Source of the DNA: Leekyejoonella antrihumi
GTDB taxonomy: Bacteria > Actinomycetota > Actinomycetes > Actinomycetales > Dermatophilaceae
Length of the DNA: 64,000 bases
Reading direction: 5' to 3'
NCBI RefSeq assembly: GCF_007845645.1
Contig: NZ_VCQV01000015.1
Location: 40,401-104,400, forward strand
The notes beneath the pieces were generated by a model. The model was not told where the DNA came from. It saw only the letters and a list, made by a program, of their open reading frames with translations, and did not search any database. The position numbers and the translations under genes were made by a program. Each line of letters starts with the position of its first letter. Position 1 is the stretch's first letter. Below are positions 40,205-49,157 of this stretch, piece by piece.

Positions 40205-42748
40205 CTAGAGCTTCTCGACGGGCGCGTAGCGCAGCAGCAGCCGCTTGACGCCGGTGTCGCCACCGAAGTCGATGTAGGCCATGGCGCGTTCACCCTGGCC
40301 CTCGACCCGCACCACCGTGCCGAGCCCGAACGAGTCGTGGGTGACCCTGTCTCCCCCGTCGAGTGAGGGCACCGGCCGGTTGCCGGGGCTGCGCACACCG
40401 GGGCGGGCGGCCAGACGGGCCACCGCCGGCGTCGACGAGGGTCGCATCGAGGTCGTCGCCACCCGCTGCCAGTCGATCAGCGTCGACGGGATCTCGTCCA
40501 GGAAACGGGACGGCGGGTTGTACTGCGGTGCGCCCCACGCCGACCGCACCTCGGCGCGCGACAGGTGCAGCCGCTCGCGGGCGCGGGTGATGCCGACGTA
40601 GGCCAGTCGGCGCTCCTCCTCCAGCTCGTGCGGGTCGGCCATAGCCCGCATGTGCGGGAAGGTTCCGTCCTCCATACCGGTCAGGAAGACGACCGGGAAC
40701 TCCAGACCCTTCGCGGTGTGCAGCGTCATCAGCGTGACGACGCCCTGCTCTACACCTTCGGTGTCGTCGTCGGGGATCTCGTCGGCGTCCGCGACCAGTG
40801 ACACCTGCTCCAGGAAGTCCTCCAAGGAGGCGCCCGGATAGTTCTCGTCGAACTCCCGTGCCACCGCGACGAGCTCGGCGAGGTTCTCGACCCGCGTCTC
40901 GTCCTGTGGGTCGGCGCTCTCGCGCAGCTGGCTGAGGTAGCCGGAGCGGTCCAGGATCGCCTCCAGCAGGTCGCCCACACCGGCACCGGACTCGTGCGTC
41001 TGCTGCAGCGACTCGAGGATCGCGGTGAAGCCCTTGATGCAGGTCAGCGAGCGGGTCGCGATGCCGGGGGCGTCATCCGCCTGGCCGAGCGCCTCCACAA
41101 AGGTGATGCGCTCACGATCGGCGAGCGCCGCGACGCAGGCCTCGGCGCGGTCACCGATGCCGCGCTTGGGCACGTTGAGGATCCGGCGCAGGTTGACGGT
41201 GTCGGCCGGGTTGGACACCACCCGCAGGTAGGCCAGCGCATCCTTGACCTCGCGCCGCTCGTAGAAGCGTGTGCCGCCGACGACCTTGTAGGGCAAGCCG
41301 ACTCGCACGAATACCTCTTCGAGTGCACGGGACTGCGCGTTGGTGCGATAGAAGACCGCGACGTCCCCCGGGCGGATGCCGTGCTGGTCGGTCAGCTGGT
41401 CGATGCTGCGGGCCACGAACGCGGCCTCGTCGTGCTCGGAGTCCGCGACATAGCCGACGATGCGCTCACCGTCGCCGGAGTCGGTCCACAGGTTCTTGGG
41501 GCGCCGGTCGGGGTTCTTGGCGATCACCGCGTTGGCGGCCTGCAGGATCGTCTGGGTCGAGCGGTAGTTCTGCTCGAGCAGGATGGTGCGAGCCTGCGGG
41601 TAGTCGTTCTCGAACTCTACGATGTTGCGGATCGTGGCCCCCCGGAACGCGTAGATCGACTGGTCCGCGTCGCCGACGACGCACAGCTCCGCCGGCGGCA
41701 CGCTGCCTACCGCGGGATCGGCGATCTCCTGCCCGACCAGCTCTGCATTTCCTGTGCGAGCTTCCGCGGTCGCTCCGGGCCTCACTCCGTTCGTTTCCTC
41801 ACTCCCCGTCAGCTCGCGTACCAGGGTGTACTGCGCATGGTTGGTGTCCTGGTACTCGTCGACCAGCACGTGCCGGAACCTGCGCCGGTAGTGCTCGGCG
41901 ACATCCGGGAACGCCTGCAGGATGTTGACGGTCATCATGATGATGTCGTCGAAGTCGAGCGCGTTGGCCTGCCGCAGCCGCCGCTGGTACTGCGTGTAGG
42001 CCTCCGCGAGCATCCGCTCCTGATGGGTGCCCTCGCTCACCTGCGCGCGATAGGTGTCCTCGTCGACCAGCTCGTTCTTGAGGTTGCTGACCTGGTGGCT
42101 GAAGGAGCGCGGCGGGTAGCGCTTGGAGTCCAGGTCCAGGTCGCGCAGCACCATGCCCATCAGCCGCTGGCTGTCCGCCGCGTCGTAGATGGAGAAGGTC
42201 GACTTCATCCCGACCTTCGTCGCCTCCCGCCGCAGGATCCGCACGCAGGCGGAGTGGAAGGTCGACACCCACATCGCCTTCGCGGCCGGTCCGACCAGCT
42301 CGGCCACCCGCTCGCGCATCTCGGCGGCCGCCTTGTTGGTGAAGGTGATCGCCAGGACCTGACCGGGCTGCACGTGGCGTGCCCCGAGCAGGTAGGCGAT
42401 CCGGTGGGTCAGCACCCGGGTCTTGCCCGATCCGGCGCCGGCCACGATCAGCAACGGCGGCCCCTCGTGCACCACGGCCTCCCGCTGCTGCGGGTTGAGA
42501 CCTTCGAGCAGGGCCTGCGGGTCACGGCCCCATCCGCCGGTATGCCGTGTGCCGCCCTCGCCCGGCGCGTCGCCGCCGAGGCCGGCCCAGGTGGGGACGC
42601 CGCGTTCGTCCACCTCACCGGCATACGCGGGTGCCCGCGTCGCCGTCGCGGCGTGCGCGGCGTGCACGGCGTCGTCGGTCGGCACGTCCGCGGAGGCCGA
42701 GCGTGCATCGAGTCCGGGCAGGGGAAGGTCATCGAAAAGGCTGCTCAT
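40205..42748 (-). CDS. pcrA: ATP-dependent DNA helicase PcrA/UvrD
   Basis: 847 residues from the ATG at 42748 (MSSLFDDLPLPGLDARSASA). Superfamily 1A motifs: Q motif GLNPQQREAVVHEG, Walker A GAGSGKTRVLTHRIAYL (about 105), Walker B VDEYQDTNHAQY, motif III GDADQSIYAFRGA, motif IV QNYRS, motif V TLHTAKGLEF, motif VI VGITRARERL. The C-terminus has the Tudor-like fold (DRVTHDSFGLGTVVRVEGQG). Between VRELTG and VPPAELCVVGD an extra segment of about 30-35 residues (about 312-345: SEETNGVRPGATAEARTGNA...) interrupts the usual sequence. It acts in repair and plasmid or replication-fork processing. Confidence 0.95.
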   Translation of the reverse strand: MSSLFDDLPLPGLDARSASADVPTDDAVHAAHAATATRAPAYAGEVDERGVPTWAGLGGDAPGEGGTRHTGGWGRDPQALLEGLNPQQREAVVHEGPPLLIVAGAGSGKTRVLTHRIAYLLGARHVQPGQVLAITFTNKAAAEMRERVAELVGPAAKAMWVSTFHSACVRILRREATKVGMKSTFSIYDAADSQRLMGMVLRDLDLDSKRYPPRSFSHQVSNLKNELVDEDTYRAQVSEGTHQERMLAEAYTQYQRRLRQANALDFDDIIMMTVNILQAFPDVAEHYRRRFRHVLVDEYQDTNHAQYTLVRELTGSEETNGVRPGATAEARTGNAELVGQEIADPAVGSVPPAELCVVGDADQSIYAFRGATIRNIVEFENDYPQARTILLEQNYRSTQTILQAANAVIAKNPDRRPKNLWTDSGDGERIVGYVADSEHDEAAFVARSIDQLTDQHGIRPGDVAVFYRTNAQSRALEEVFVRVGLPYKVVGGTRFYERREVKDALAYLRVVSNPADTVNLRRILNVPKRGIGDRAEACVAALADRERITFVEALGQADDAPGIATRSLTCIKGFTAILESLQQTHESGAGVGDLLEAILDRSGYLSQLRESADPQDETRVENLAELVAVAREFDENYPGASLEDFLEQVSLVADADEIPDDDTEGVEQGVVTLMTLHTAKGLEFPVVFLTGMEDGTFPHMRAMADPHELEEERRLAYVGITRARERLHLSRAEVRSAWGAPQYNPPSRFLDEIPSTLIDWQRVATTSMRPSSTPAVARLAARPGVRSPGNRPVPSLDGGDRVTHDSFGLGTVVRVEGQGERAMAYIDFGGDTGVKRLLLRYAPVEKL

Positions 42749-42790
42749 CTCGCCGACAACCCTACGTGCCTCCCCCGACGTCGCTTGCTC

Positions 42791-42830
42791 GGTAGTACAG
42801 ACGGGACGGATGGGTCCCGTCGGTACTACC
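42791..42830. repeat. Palindrome 1 bounding the DUF559-type gene
   Basis: GGTAGTACAGACGGGAC and GTCCCGTCGGTACTACC, 17-bp arms with one mismatch around a 6-bp loop. The first plausible ATG of the following gene (42810) lies in the loop. A second copy with 20-bp arms lies at 43683-43730 after the gene. Confidence 0.8.
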
Positions 42831-43691
42831 AACCGCAGTTGTCCACAGGGGCTCCACGGGATCCACCGTCATGACGTCCGCACCGAGGTGGCCACCGGCC
42901 GCTGGTTGCGCATCGGTGCACAGTCGATTGCCGTCCGCCGCGATCTGGATGAGGTGTCCCGCCGCTGGGCAGCGGTATTCGACGTCGGCGCCGGCGCGCG
43001 GCTCGACGGGGTGACTGCACTGCAGCAGGCCGGACTCGCAGGCTGGAACCACCACTCGATCGACATCTCGGTGCCCCACGGCACGCGGATCCGCAGGGTC
43101 GAACGTGCGAGAGTGCGTGCGGTGCGCCGCCTCGAGCCCCCGGTCGCGGGCGGCATACCCCGCACCCGTCCGGAGATCGCCGCCATTCGCGCCGCTGCAT
43201 GGGCGACGTCCGACCGGCAGGCGGGGACGCTTGTCGCCATGACCATCGAGCAGCGACTGACCACACCGGCGCGGCTGATGGCCGCCTGGCGGCAGCACGG
43301 CCTGGTGCGACGCCACCGGCTGATCGACCAGGTCATTGCGGACGTATGCGATGGGGCCGAGTCTCTTGGTGAGCTGGACTTTGCGCGGCTGTGCCGCAAA
43401 TACGGGCTGCCGAAGCCTGACCGACAGGTGGTCGTCGAGACCAAACGCGGTCGCATCTATCTGGACGTGCGGTGGACCGACCTGCACATCGTCGTCGAGA
43501 TCGAGGGTGCGCACCATGCGCTGACCCCGCACTCGATCGACGACTCGCTGCGCCAGAACGCTCTGCTCATCGACGGCGACCGGGTGCTGCGGATCCCGGT
43601 GATCGGCTTCCGCTGCCACGAGCGCGAGTTCATGACGCAGGTCGCCGCGGTGATCGCGGCGGCCCAGCGGCGACAAGTCGCTGGTTGGTAG
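42810..43691 (+). CDS. DUF559/AbiEi-type protein
   Basis: 293 residues if the ATG at 42810 is used; no other start fits before the homology. N-terminal region: GIHRHDVRTEVATGRWLRIG and AVRRDLDEVSRRWAAVFDVG, the AbiEi-like winged-helix start. C-terminal DUF559 (restriction-endonuclease-like fold): KRGRIYLDVRWTDLHIVVEI with the D...E-x-E-G residues, EGAHHAL, and LRIPVIGFRCHERE. Such genes are numerous in actinobacteria and annotated as type IV antitoxin-like or Vsr-like; the function is unknown. No toxin gene is adjacent. Start and stop both lie in flanking palindromes. Confidence 0.75.
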   Translation: MGPVGTTNRSCPQGLHGIHRHDVRTEVATGRWLRIGAQSIAVRRDLDEVSRRWAAVFDVGAGARLDGVTALQQAGLAGWNHHSIDISVPHGTRIRRVERARVRAVRRLEPPVAGGIPRTRPEIAAIRAAAWATSDRQAGTLVAMTIEQRLTTPARLMAAWRQHGLVRRHRLIDQVIADVCDGAESLGELDFARLCRKYGLPKPDRQVVVETKRGRIYLDVRWTDLHIVVEIEGAHHALTPHSIDDSLRQNALLIDGDRVLRIPVIGFRCHEREFMTQVAAVIAAAQRRQVAGW

Positions 43692-43730
43692 TACAGGCGG
43701 GACGGATGGATCCCGCCTGTACTACCAACC
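43683..43730. repeat. Palindrome 2 bounding the DUF559-type gene
   Basis: GGTTGGTAGTACAGGCGGGA and its perfect 20-bp complement flank an 8-bp loop (CGGATGGA). The gene stop TAG lies in the left arm. The sequence is a second copy of the palindrome at 42791-42830, including the shared loop motif GACGGATGG. It also lies between convergent genes and may work as a terminator. Confidence 0.8.
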
Positions 43731-43731
43731 G

Positions 43732-44427
43732 TCACGCGCAGGCCAGGTCGACGGCTGCCTCCACATGCAGCCGCGTGGTCGGAAACAGCGGCACACCGCA
43801 CTCGCGCGAAGCCGTCAGCAGCATCTCGATCTCGGTGCAGCCGAGCACGACACCGTCACAGCCGCGGTCCACCATCCGGGAGATCACCTGCCGGTAGGCC
43901 TCCCGCGAGTCGTCGCGCAGCACCCCCCGGCACAGCTCCTCGTAGATGACGCGGTGCACCAGCGCGCGGTCTGTCGCCTCCGGCGCCAGCACCTGCAGAC
44001 CGTGCTGCTCCAACCGCTCCCGATAGAAGTCCTGCTCCATCGTGAATGCGGTGCCGAGCAGCGCCACCCGCCGGCTGCCCTGCCGCAGCGCCGCCTGCGC
44101 CGTCACATCGGCCACGTGGATCAGCGGGATGTCGCACGCCTGCTCGATGGCACCGGCGACCTTGTGCATCGTGTTGGTGCACAGCAGCAGCAGCTCCGCG
44201 CCCGCACTCTGCAGTCGCACGGCCTCGTCGGCGAGCAGCCGACCCGCGCGATCCCACTCGCCGGCGACCTGCATCGCCTCGATCGGGGCGAAGTCCAGTG
44301 AACTGAGCAGTACGGGCGCGGAGTGCAGCCCGCCGAGCCGCTGCGCGACCAGCTCATTGGCCAGGCGGTAGTAGCAGGCCGTGGACTCCCAGCTCATTCC
44401 ACCGATCATCCCGATCGTGCGTGTCAT
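43732..44427 (-). CDS. Aspartate/glutamate racemase-family protein
   Basis: 231 residues from the ATG at 44427 (MTRTIGMIGGMSWESTACYY). The two catalytic cysteines of the family are in LLLCTNTMHKVAG (about residue 85) and VVLGCTEIEMLL (about 194). The GGMSWEST start is typical of the YgeA/RacX type, broad-specificity amino-acid racemases. It probably interconverts L and D amino acids in the cytosol. It is divergent from the following acetyltransferase gene. Confidence 0.9.
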   Translation of the reverse strand: MTRTIGMIGGMSWESTACYYRLANELVAQRLGGLHSAPVLLSSLDFAPIEAMQVAGEWDRAGRLLADEAVRLQSAGAELLLLCTNTMHKVAGAIEQACDIPLIHVADVTAQAALRQGSRRVALLGTAFTMEQDFYRERLEQHGLQVLAPEATDRALVHRVIYEELCRGVLRDDSREAYRQVISRMVDRGCDGVVLGCTEIEMLLTASRECGVPLFPTTRLHVEAAVDLACA

Positions 44428-44474
44428 CGACCGATGATAGTTCTCGAGCGAAGACTTCCTGAGATGATTGACGG

Positions 44475-44972
44475 ATGACGCTCGACTCGCGGATCCGGTC
44501 CGCCACCTCTGCAGACATCCCCGAGATCCTGCGGGTGATCCGGGACCTCGCGACCTACGAGAAGGCACCCGAGCAGGCCGTTGCCACCGACACGGACCTG
44601 CAGGCGGTGCTCTTCCCCGACCACGGCCATCCCTCCACCTTCTGCCACATCGGCGAGATCGACGGCAAGGTCGCCGGCATCGCGCTCTGGTTCCTGTCCT
44701 TCTCGACCTGGACCGGCAAGCAGGGCATCTGGCTGGAGGACCTCTTCGTCGACCCGCAGCAGCGCGGCACCGGCCTGGGCAAGGCGCTGCTCGCCTCCCT
44801 CGCGCAGGTCTGCGTCGAGCGCGGACTCACCCGGCTGGAGTGGTGTGTCCTCAACTGGAACACCCCGTCGATCGAGTTCTACGACGCGCTCGGTGCGCTG
44901 CCCCAGGACGACTGGACCACCTACCGGCTCGACGGCGACGCCCTGGCGAAGGTCGGCGGCGCACGGGCCTGA
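44475..44972 (+). CDS. GNAT acetyltransferase, spermidine/diamine N-acetyltransferase-like
   Basis: 165 residues. RSATSADIPEILRVIRDLAT start, acetyl-CoA loop VDPQQRGTGLGKALLASLAQ (about residue 92) and the SSAT-type end WNTPSIEFYDALGALPQDDW. This end pattern is characteristic of the diamine/thialysine acetyltransferase group. It is complete for its family (about 160 residues). The serine hydrolase gene follows after 47 bp on the same strand. Confidence 0.88.
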   Translation: MTLDSRIRSATSADIPEILRVIRDLATYEKAPEQAVATDTDLQAVLFPDHGHPSTFCHIGEIDGKVAGIALWFLSFSTWTGKQGIWLEDLFVDPQQRGTGLGKALLASLAQVCVERGLTRLEWCVLNWNTPSIEFYDALGALPQDDWTTYRLDGDALAKVGGARA

Positions 44973-45019
44973 TAACCGGCACGAGCGAAGACCTCGGGGC
45001 GTAGTGAGAGGATCCGGGG

Positions 45020-46372
45020 GTGCACGAGTCGACCCGCAGCCTCCTTGACGCCCACCTGGCACAGGCACAGCACGACCACCGCGTGCCGTCGATGACCGCG
45101 GCACTCCTGCGCGACGGACGACTGGTGTGGTCGCACGCGGCCGGCCACCTCGACGGCCGGGGCGCCGGTCCGCGCCCGACGGCGCAGACGGCATACCGCA
45201 TCGGATCGATCTCCAAGACGTTCGCGGCCGCCCTGGCAATGCGCCTGGTCGCCGACGGCCTGGTCGACCTGGACGACCCGGTCACCGACCACCTGCCCGA
45301 GCTCGACCCGAGCCTGCGCACCGTCACCATCACCGCGCTGCTCACGCACGGCGCCGGGCTGTATGCCGAGACGCGGGGCCCGTGGTGGGAGCGCACCGCG
45401 GGTGACGACTGGGCGGCGTTGCTGCCGAGCATCCGCCGGATCCATCCGGTGGGACGCCGATTCCACTACTCCAACGTCGGATTCGCGGTCCTCGGGGAGC
45501 TGGTCGCCCGGCTGCGCGAACGCCCGTGGTGGGACTGCCTCACCGATGAGGTCCTGACGCCGCTGGGGCTCGAGCACACCACCTACCTGCCGCCGGGCGA
45601 CGCCGCGCCCGGCTTGGCGGTGCACCCCTACGCCGACCTGGCCCATGCCGAGCCCGCGCACGATGCCGGAGCCATGGCCCCCGCCGGGCAGCTCTGGTCG
45701 ACCGTGGGTGATCTCACCGCCTGGGCACACTTCCTGGCACGCGGCAACGACGGCGTGCTGCCGGACGAGCTCCGGCTGGCCATGCAGGTGCCATCCCTCG
45801 TGGACGACGCGCCCGGATCACCGTGGACGCGGGCCTACGGCCTCGGCCTGGATGTAACCAACCGTGGTGGCACCCGCCTCATCGGACACGGCGGTTCGAT
45901 GCCTGGATTCCTGGCGGCGCTGCGCGTCGAGCCGGGCAGCGGCGACGGGGTCGCGCTGCTCGCGAACACCACCGGCAACCTGGACCTGGATCTCGCGATC
46001 GAGCTGCTCGACCTGCTGCAGAGCCATGAGCCGCGCGCGGTCGAGGAGTGGGTCACGGATCCTGCGCAGACCGGCGACCTGGATGTTGCCGGCGCCTGGT
46101 TCTGGGGGCCGCGGCCGCACGTGCTGTCGCTGCTGCCCGGTGGCGGCGTGGAGCTGGCGCCCGCCGGCAGCGGCCGCGGATCCCGGTTCGCGCCGGTCGG
46201 CGACGGCAGCTGGATCGGACTGGACGAGTACTACGCCGGTGAGCACCTGGTCGTGCGCGACCGCGGCGGCGACGCAGCATACCTCGACCTGGGCAGCTTC
46301 CGGTTCAGCCGGACACCGTACGATCCGAACGCACACACACCCGGCGGGACCGACCCCTCGGGCTGGCACTGA
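45020..46372 (+). CDS. Serine hydrolase, beta-lactamase/D-Ala-D-Ala carboxypeptidase class C family
   Basis: 450 residues, GTG start. Catalytic SxxK in YRIGSISKTFAAALAM (about residue 64), the tyrosine motif YSNVGFAVL (about 151), and the third motif HGGSMPGFLA (about 290). There is no signal peptide, so it is probably cytosolic, and an esterase or peptidase rather than a resistance enzyme. The last 110 residues form an extra beta domain (DVAGAWFWGPRPHVLSLL). The next gene starts 17 bp downstream. Confidence 0.9.
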   Translation: MHESTRSLLDAHLAQAQHDHRVPSMTAALLRDGRLVWSHAAGHLDGRGAGPRPTAQTAYRIGSISKTFAAALAMRLVADGLVDLDDPVTDHLPELDPSLRTVTITALLTHGAGLYAETRGPWWERTAGDDWAALLPSIRRIHPVGRRFHYSNVGFAVLGELVARLRERPWWDCLTDEVLTPLGLEHTTYLPPGDAAPGLAVHPYADLAHAEPAHDAGAMAPAGQLWSTVGDLTAWAHFLARGNDGVLPDELRLAMQVPSLVDDAPGSPWTRAYGLGLDVTNRGGTRLIGHGGSMPGFLAALRVEPGSGDGVALLANTTGNLDLDLAIELLDLLQSHEPRAVEEWVTDPAQTGDLDVAGAWFWGPRPHVLSLLPGGGVELAPAGSGRGSRFAPVGDGSWIGLDEYYAGEHLVVRDRGGDAAYLDLGSFRFSRTPYDPNAHTPGGTDPSGWH

Positions 46373-46388
46373 GACCGAGAGGCCCACC

Positions 46389-47033
46389 GTGGAGCACTGG
46401 CTGACCACGATCCCGCCAATTGCGGTCTATCTGCTCGTCGCCGTCCTGGTCGGCATCGAGAGCCTCGGGATCCCCATCCCGGGCGAGACGATCCTGGTCT
46501 TCGCCGCCATCCTGTCCTCGAGGCACGAGCTGGCGGTCAGCCCGCACGCGGTCGCGATCGCCGGAATCCTCGGCGCGGTCATCGGTGACTCGATCGGCTA
46601 CTACGTCGGCCACCGCTGGGGCACCAGGCTCTTCGCGTGGCTGGAACGCAGGTTCCCCAAGCACGTCAACGACGACCTGATCGCGTATGCCGAGCACGAG
46701 TTCGTGCGCTGGGGCATCTATGCGGTGTTCTTCGGAAGGTTCATCGCGATCCTGCGCATCTTCGCCGGTCCGCTGTCCGGTTCGCTGCACATGCCATACC
46801 CGAAGTTCTTGGCCGCCAACGTGGCCGGCGCCGTCTGCTGGGCGGGCGGCACAACCTATCTGGTCTACTACCTGGGCACCGTCGCCGAGAACTACCTCAA
46901 GGGATTCTCCTACGTAGGCCTGGCGGTCGCCGTGCTCTTCGGGCTGCTGGGGTCCACGCTGCTGCGCCGGAAGGTCGAGCGTCAGGTGGAAGCATTCGCC
47001 GCCCAGCGCAAGGGCACCGACCCGGCCTCCTGA
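46389..47033 (+). CDS. DedA-family membrane protein
   Basis: 214 residues from the GTG at 46389 with GAGAGG 6 bases upstream. The SNARE-associated/DedA signature is present: ESLGIPIPGETILVFAAIL, then GAVIGDSIGYYVGHRWGTRL and FFGRFIAILRIFAGPLSGSL with the essential arginines. DedA proteins are undecaprenyl-phosphate or phospholipid translocases (scramblases). Length and 5-6 membrane segments fit. It is probably cotranscribed with the serine hydrolase. Confidence 0.9.
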   Translation: MEHWLTTIPPIAVYLLVAVLVGIESLGIPIPGETILVFAAILSSRHELAVSPHAVAIAGILGAVIGDSIGYYVGHRWGTRLFAWLERRFPKHVNDDLIAYAEHEFVRWGIYAVFFGRFIAILRIFAGPLSGSLHMPYPKFLAANVAGAVCWAGGTTYLVYYLGTVAENYLKGFSYVGLAVAVLFGLLGSTLLRRKVERQVEAFAAQRKGTDPAS

Positions 47034-47088
47034 CGCCGCAGCTGCAGTGGATTCGTCGGCTATGCCTCCCGCAACCACTGCAGCGGCG
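47034..47088. terminator. Terminator-like hairpin between convergent genes
   Basis: GCTGCAGTGG (47041-47050) pairs perfectly with CCACTGCAGC (47075-47084), extended by CGCC/GGCG with a small bulge. It lies just after the DedA stop and before the convergent response-regulator gene. The rest of the gap to 47150 holds a GAGCGAGGAACGAGCGGAG repeat-like stretch and no gene. Confidence 0.55.
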
Positions 47089-47150
47089 TAGGTTTGGGGC
47101 CCCGCGAAGTATCGGAGCGAGGAACGAGCGGAGAACCTCGTGGGGAGAAC

Positions 47151-47819
47151 CTACAGTAGGCGGCGCGACATCGCCCAGCTGGTCAGCTCGTGCCGGGAGG
47201 ACAGCTGCAGCTTGCGCAGCACCGACGACACGTGCGTCTCGACGGTCTTCACCGAGATGAACAGCTCCTTGGCGACCTCCTTGTACTGGTAGCCACGGGC
47301 GATCAGCCGCATCACCTCACGCTCCCGCTGACTCAGCCGGTCCAGCTCCTCGTCCACCTCGGCGATCTCACCGGCGGTCGCACCGAACGCGTCGAGCACG
47401 AAACCCGCCAGCCGCGGGCTGAACACCGCATCCCCCTCGGCGACCCGCCGGATGGCGGTGTCCAGGTCGCCGGGTGAGATCGTCTTGGTGACGTAGCCGC
47501 GAGCGCCGGCCCGGATGACGGCGATCACGTCCTCCGCCGCGTCCGAGACCGACAGCGCGAGGAACCGCACCGGGTCACCGCCCGGCGTCTGCACCCCGGC
47601 ACACCCCGTGACGACATCGCTGCCGCCGTTGCCGTTGCCGCCGGGCAGGTGCACGTCCAACAGCACCACATCGGGCTGCACCTCACGCACCACCTTGATC
47701 GCGCTGTCGACGTCCGGCGCCTCCCCGACCACGGCCACGGCGTCGCCGAGCTCGGCCTTGACGCCGGAGCGGAACATGCGGTGGTCGTCCACCAGCACCA
47801 CGCGGATCGGGTCACTCAT
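47151..47819 (-). CDS. NarL/LuxR-type response regulator (partner of the PspC-headed kinase)
   Basis: 222 residues from the ATG at 47819. Receiver: VVLVDDHRMFRSGV, phospho-Asp in DVVLLDVHLPGGNG (about residue 54), Lys in YVTKTISPGDL. HTH: RLSQREREVMRLIARGYQYK, then KTVETHVSSVLRKLQL. Compared with typical family members, a loop after the Asp is extended (GNGNGGSDVVTGCAGVQTPG). The start overlaps the end of the kinase gene by 8 bp. Orthologous actinobacterial pairs respond to envelope stress. Confidence 0.92.
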   Translation of the reverse strand: MSDPIRVVLVDDHRMFRSGVKAELGDAVAVVGEAPDVDSAIKVVREVQPDVVLLDVHLPGGNGNGGSDVVTGCAGVQTPGGDPVRFLALSVSDAAEDVIAVIRAGARGYVTKTISPGDLDTAIRRVAEGDAVFSPRLAGFVLDAFGATAGEIAEVDEELDRLSQREREVMRLIARGYQYKEVAKELFISVKTVETHVSSVLRKLQLSSRHELTSWAMSRRLL

Positions 47820-49032
47820 GAGACTCCTCCTTGCTGATCGGTAGGCGTAGCGACACCTCGGTGCCATCCTCCCGTCGGCGAACCACGGCATCGCCACCAT
47901 GCCGGCGCATTCGGCCCAGGATCGACTCGCGCACCCCGAGCCGGTCACCCGGCACTTCGTCGAGATCGAACCCCTCGCCATGGTCGCGCACGAAGGCCTC
48001 GACCGCCGTCGCACCCACCTCGAAGTAGACCGACACCGGCGGTGCACCGTGCCGCACGGCATTCGCCGCGGCCTCGCGCAGGGAGCCGACGAGCGCCTGC
48101 CCCCCGTCGTCCACCGGCCGGTCGCCGCTGACCACCAGGTCGATCGGCACACCGTGCAGCTCCTCGACCTCGTGCACGGTGGCCGAGACAAGTGCGGCCA
48201 GCGTGGCATCTCGCTGGTTGTCCTGCGCATACAGCCACTCGCGCAGCTCGCGCTCCTGGGCCCGCGCCAGCAACTGCACCGCCTGAGCGTCACCGGACCG
48301 TCGCTGGATCAGCGCGAGCGTCTGCAGCACCGAGTCGTGCAGATGGGCTGCGATGTCGGCCTTCTCGGTGGCACGGATGCGGCCGGCCTCCTCCTGCTTC
48401 AACGACTCCCACAGCCGCGCGATGAACGGCGCTGCGATCAGGACCGCGCCGAAGAGCACGACCACCGCCGCCACCGCAACATCGCGTAGGCCGGCGAACC
48501 CCCGGCCCTGCGAGACCAGCAGGATGATGCCGCCGACAACCAGCACCAGGCCTACCGCGAGCCGGATCAGCGACCGCTGGTTCTCGCCGACATCCCGGCT
48601 GATCCACTGGCGCCGCTCCCCCTGGTCCAGCCTCGACCAGACGATGATCGCACCGCCCACGATCGCCAGCAGGGGAATGGCGCTGCCGACCGACCAGTGC
48701 GACCCGACGGCCTGCATCGCCGAGGCCACTGCGACCGCGACGACGACGGCACCGGCGATCAGCAGGTGCCGACCGGAGATGTGCGGGCGCCCCGTGAACG
48801 ACTCGACCACCGGCGGCGCGTCCGAGCGCGGCATGGTCAGCCACAAGAACCCGTAGGCAGGCAGGCCGGCGCCGACGAAGCAGGCCACCAGGGTCAGCGC
48901 TCGCAGGATGCCCAATGGCACGCCCAGGTGCTGGCTCACCCCCATGCAGACACCCCCGACGACCCGCCCCTGAGTAGGCCGGACCAGTGGGGGCCTGGTT
49001 CGGCTCGTCGGGCGGGTGCCTGCCTGCGTCAC
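47812..49032 (-). CDS. Sensor histidine kinase with N-terminal PspC domain
   Basis: 406 residues from the GTG at 49032; the Shine-Dalgarno GGAGGG is almost adjacent, so the start is approximate. PspC domain at about 18-70 (GRVVGGVCMGVSQHLGVPLG), several TM helices to about 215, HisKA_3 with KADIAAHLHDSVLQTLALIQ (His about 238) and an ATPase domain with LREAAANAVRHGAPPVSV, RDHGEGFD. This architecture (PspC kinase, LuxR regulator, separate PspC protein) is the actinobacterial MacS/LiaFSR-like envelope-stress module. It is divergent from the PspC gene. Confidence 0.9.
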   Translation of the reverse strand: MTQAGTRPTSRTRPPLVRPTQGRVVGGVCMGVSQHLGVPLGILRALTLVACFVGAGLPAYGFLWLTMPRSDAPPVVESFTGRPHISGRHLLIAGAVVVAVAVASAMQAVGSHWSVGSAIPLLAIVGGAIIVWSRLDQGERRQWISRDVGENQRSLIRLAVGLVLVVGGIILLVSQGRGFAGLRDVAVAAVVVLFGAVLIAAPFIARLWESLKQEEAGRIRATEKADIAAHLHDSVLQTLALIQRRSGDAQAVQLLARAQERELREWLYAQDNQRDATLAALVSATVHEVEELHGVPIDLVVSGDRPVDDGGQALVGSLREAAANAVRHGAPPVSVYFEVGATAVEAFVRDHGEGFDLDEVPGDRLGVRESILGRMRRHGGDAVVRRREDGTEVSLRLPISKEESHE

Positions 49033-49157
49033 CCCTCCATCTTGACCCACTATGGAGCCGATGCGGACCCGCCGGACCAACCTTCAGGGCCATCTCAGGG
49101 GTGGCTCAGGGTCGACCCTCATGGCGGCAAGCCCCGCACGCTGCCAGGCTCGACACC

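Noticed and set aside
40994..42874. Plus-strand frame opposite pcrA
   Set aside because: Shadow of pcrA; no start signal and no recognisable domain.
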